Assembly: GCA_025997955.1 (NCBI GenBank)
Contig: BNVH01000133.1
Location: 1-5,954 of the forward strand
Length of the DNA stretch: 5,954 nucleotides
Source of the DNA: Synergistales bacterium
GTDB lineage: Bacteria; Synergistota; Synergistia; Synergistales; Aminobacteriaceae
Reading direction: 5' to 3'
The position numbers and the translations under genes are program-made. How positions within the stretch are numbered: the first letter of the stretch is position 1; every line of letters starts with the position of its first letter. Shown piece by piece: positions 4,611 through 5,954 of this stretch. The notes below the pieces were generated by a model, which had not been told where the DNA came from, searched no databases, and worked only from the letters and a program-made list of their open reading frames with translations.

Positions 4611-5381
4611 TTACCGCTTGATGGGGACTTTTGAAGCCTCTCGAAGCTGCTTTAAGACTGCTGTACCTTCCAAGAATCTGTTAGCGTAATCTATTGCTCT
4701 GTACCCTCTGTTGTCTTTTGCGTTTATATCCGCCCCATTTTTGAGCAGAAGCGCGATAATTTCCGGGTTGCGATTATGCCCAGCGGCACACATCAAAGCT
4801 GTCACGCCGTCGCGGTCACGCGCGTTTATATCCGCGCCGTTTTCGAGTAGGATTGCGATAACTTCTGGGTCGGGATTCAATATAGCGGCAAACATCAAAG
4901 CTGTCACGCTGCCGCCGTCACGCGCGTTGTTTATATCCGCGCCGTTTTTGAGCAGAAGCGCGATAACTTCCGGGTTGGGATTATACCCAGCGGCCAACAT
5001 CAAAGCTGTTTTGCCGTCGTGGTCACGCGCGTTTATATTCGCCCCATTTTTGAGCAGAAGCGCGACAATTTCCGGGTTGGGGTTATTCCTAGCGGCCCAC
5101 ATCAAAGCTGTTTTGCCGTCGATAGTCACGTTTATATCCGCGCCGTTTTCGAGTAGGATTGCGATAACTTCTGGGTCGGGATTCATTCGAGCAGCACGAA
5201 TCAAAGGTTCATCTCTGTTTCCTTTTACTTTAGCTCCCTCATTAATCGCGGCCTCGACTTGCTGAGGCGTACCTTTCTCGCACAGTCCAAGAAACTCATC
5301 AATGTACATTGCGGCATTGCCAATCCCTACGCTCACAAAAAGCACTGCCAACGAAAGAACGACCAAAATTATCTTTTTCAT
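4611..5381 (-). CDS. Exported ankyrin-repeat protein B
   Basis: 256 residues. Sec signal peptide: MKK, hydrophobic 5-20, likely cleavage near GNAA (21-24). About six ankyrin repeats follow (27-240), spaced 33-35 residues apart, e.g. NPNPEIVALLLKNGANINAR and DGKTALMLAAGY. The repeats end in RAIDYANRF and the same basic tail (EASKVPIKR) as protein A, so A and B are paralogues. B lacks the acidic insert and two repeats. GGGGAGAG precedes the ATG, and the leader is almost identical to that of gene A. It lies about 88 bases downstream of the lipoprotein gene and is probably co-transcribed with it. The likely role is protein-protein binding in the periplasm or outside the cell; the partner is unknown and could be the lipoprotein or the membrane proteins downstream. 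Confidence 0.92.
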   Translation of the reverse strand: MKKIILVVLSLAVLFVSVGIGNAAMYIDEFLGLCEKGTPQQVEAAINEGAKVKGNRDEPLIRAARMNPDPEVIAILLENGADINVTIDGKTALMWAARNNPNPEIVALLLKNGANINARDHDGKTALMLAAGYNPNPEVIALLLKNGADINNARDGGSVTALMFAAILNPDPEVIAILLENGADINARDRDGVTALMCAAGHNRNPEIIALLLKNGADINAKDNRGYRAIDYANRFLEGTAVLKQLREASKVPIKR

Positions 5382-5469
5382 TCAAAAACTCTCCCCATCA
5401 ATTTTGTGCAAAACATCCTCTAACTAATTTTGAATGCCGGAGTAATATATGAGGTCACTATTTCCGAAA

Positions 5470-5721
5470 TTATTGTTTTTCCCAAACCGGTTTGTGCTTG
5501 CCATCCGGCGAACTGGGGCACTTGCTGGAGTTGTTCCCTGGCGTGGTATATGGTCTTTGACCTTCCGGCATCGAAACTGAACTGCCGAGACTCTTACCGC
5601 ATTCCTTGCACACTGATACCCACTTCGTTGTTGCCATAGTAGTTTTTCCACGCTCATCATTTCCAAACGCGCAACCTACTAATAAAACCAGAACAAAAAC
5701 GGACAACATCAACTTTTTCAT
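5470..5721 (-). CDS. Small lipoprotein with a conserved-looking cysteine motif
   Basis: 83 residues from ATG 5721; AGGAG is eight bases upstream. The signal peptide MKKLMLSVFVLVLLVGC ends in a lipobox (LVGC, lipidated Cys17). The next residue is Ala, not Asp, so outer-membrane sorting is expected if the organism is diderm. The mature part is small and polar: VCKECGKS (Cys38, Cys41), then MPEGQRPYTTPGNNSSKC (Cys68), and PDGKHKPVW with His76. CxxC plus a later Cys and His could bind a metal or form disulfides. It is the first gene of the cluster and precedes ankyrin gene B. No known family is recognised. Confidence 0.8.
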   Translation of the reverse strand: MKKLMLSVFVLVLLVGCAFGNDERGKTTMATTKWVSVCKECGKSLGSSVSMPEGQRPYTTPGNNSSKCPSSPDGKHKPVWEKQ

Positions 5722-5733
5722 AAAAGTTTTCTC

Positions 5734-5755
5734 CTACTGTCATAGGCTACTGTCA
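5734..5755 (-). repeat. Short direct repeat just upstream of the lipoprotein gene
   Basis: TGACAGTAG occurs twice on the minus strand, at 5747-5755 and 5734-5742, 13 bases apart. The second copy runs into the AGGAG ribosome-binding site. It could be a regulator site controlling translation or transcription of the first gene of the cluster, or a small tandem duplication. Confidence 0.4.
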
Positions 5756-5776
5756 AAAAGTGTACTTTTTTGATAG
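5750..5776. promoter_or_regulatory. 27-bp near-palindrome in the lipoprotein leader
   Basis: CTGTCAAAAA and TTTTTTGATAG form a ten-pair imperfect inverted repeat around AGTGTAC; one position is G-T/A-C. It could be an operator for a dimeric regulator or a weak hairpin in the 5' leader. No convincing sigma70 promoter with correct spacing is visible between 5722 and 5831, although TTGACA occurs at 5812-5817. Confidence 0.4.
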
Positions 5777-5788
5777 TTGTTCAATAGG

Positions 5789-5809
5789 CGTTTTTTAGAC
5801 GTTTTTTAG
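5789..5809 (-). repeat. Tandem 10-bp repeat with 11-bp period in the cluster leader
   Basis: CTAAAAAACG occurs twice on the minus strand (5800-5809 and 5789-5798), one helical turn apart, directly downstream of a TTGACA hexamer. Phased A-tracts of this kind bend DNA or mark binding sites for a regulator. A similar GTCTAAAAACGTTTT is present near the left repeat at about 165-179. Confidence 0.4.
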
Positions 5810-5831
5810 CTTGTCAAATGGGCATAATTTG

Positions 5832-5848
5832 CACGGCCGTTTCATAAA
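5832..5848 (-). repeat. Right copy of the 17-bp inverted repeat
   Basis: CACGGCCGTTTCATAAA on the plus strand is the exact inverse of 111-127. The copy includes the TGA stop (5842-5844) of the gene entering from the right, so a conserved gene end may form part of the site. Together the copies enclose about 5.7 kb holding the lipoprotein, ankyrin, membrane, toxin-antitoxin and peptidase genes. Confidence 0.6.
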
Positions 5849-5954
5849 CTTTCACTTGAAAAATTCCCAATTATCTGAAAGAGGTAGTCTTCGTCAAGCA
5901 TAGCTTTCAAGATACTCTGTTTACCGCTAATTTTCAGTTTGTTAGATTTGACAT
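5842..5954 (-). CDS. C-terminal end of an unidentified gene entering from the right edge
   Basis: An open frame runs from the window edge to TGA at 5842-5844. About 36 residues are visible: VKSNKLKISGKQSILK, AMLDEDYLFQIIGNF, SSESL. The composition (alternating charged and hydrophobic residues) looks like a real soluble protein end, but no family is recognised. The other minus-strand frames are closed early here. It is probably the last backbone gene before the accessory block, and its stop lies inside the right inverted repeat. Confidence 0.5.
   Translation of the reverse strand, partial: VKSNKLKISGKQSILKAMLDEDYLFQIIGNFSSESL

Noticed and set aside
4711..5265. 184-codon plus-strand frame opposite ankyrin gene B
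   Set aside because: Same cause as for gene A; the translation is a repeated antisense phrase with no independent signals.
4640..5300. Regular direct repeats about 100 bases apart, CRISPR-like at first sight
   Set aside because: The period matches 33-35 codons of ankyrin repeats, the intervening sequence is also conserved, and the frame is open throughout.
5789..5817. TTGACA at 5812-5817 as the -35 box of a cluster promoter
   Set aside because: At 16-18 bases spacing the -10 position reads AAAACG-like sequence, far from consensus, so no promoter is called.

Overview
All coding signal in this 5,954-base window lies on the minus strand, so genes read from right to left. The genes look bacterial and Gram-negative: Shine-Dalgarno sites of the AAAGGAG/GGGGAGAG type, two Sec signal peptides, and a lipoprotein whose lipobox is followed by Ala (usual for outer-membrane sorting). 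From memory only, the ankyrin repeat style (NPNPEVIALLLKNGADIN) and the stand-alone DUF697-like proteins recall Synergistota or another host-associated anaerobe. That placement is weak.

Layout in transcription order. (1) 5842-5954: the C-terminal end of an unidentified gene entering from the right edge. (2) 5722-5831: a leader region with direct repeats and a near-palindrome. (3) 5470-5721: a small cysteine-containing lipoprotein. (4) 4611-5381: exported ankyrin protein B. (5) 4535-4577: a strong GC hairpin. (6) 4013-4498, 3747-3977, 3216-3698 and 2929-3150: four membrane proteins. Two carry a DUF697-like hydrophobic domain, and two share a duplicated start region. (7) 2351-2900: a RelB-like antitoxin and YafQ-type toxin pair with its own promoter; the toxin is frameshifted. 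(8) 2282-2317: the first codons of another gene, cut off by a 97-bp element with 14-bp terminal inverted repeats. (9) 1005-2123: an ankyrin relic, a 16-codon leader ORF and exported ankyrin protein A. (10) 231-802: a 33-codon helix-turn-helix fragment resembling the N-terminus of an IS21 transposase, overlapping by TTGA an ImmA/IrrE-type metallopeptidase. (11) 1-100: a promoter and the start of the next gene.

A 17-bp sequence occurs at 111-127 and again inverted at 5832-5848. The two copies enclose everything between the incoming gene and the outgoing gene. With the toxin-antitoxin pair, transposase relic, small inverted-repeat element, duplicated modules and orphan peptidase, this looks like a worn accessory island inserted between two backbone genes.

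The most system-like part is the block 5721-2929: lipoprotein, exported ankyrin protein, then four small membrane proteins. It may be a cell-envelope module with an exported ankyrin binding protein and DUF697-type membrane partners but no GTPase. Its function is unknown, and any joint role is inferred from gene order alone. The best-supported individual observations are the frameshifted YafQ toxin, the TTGA-coupled transposase-fragment/peptidase pair, and the gene start broken by the 97-bp element.
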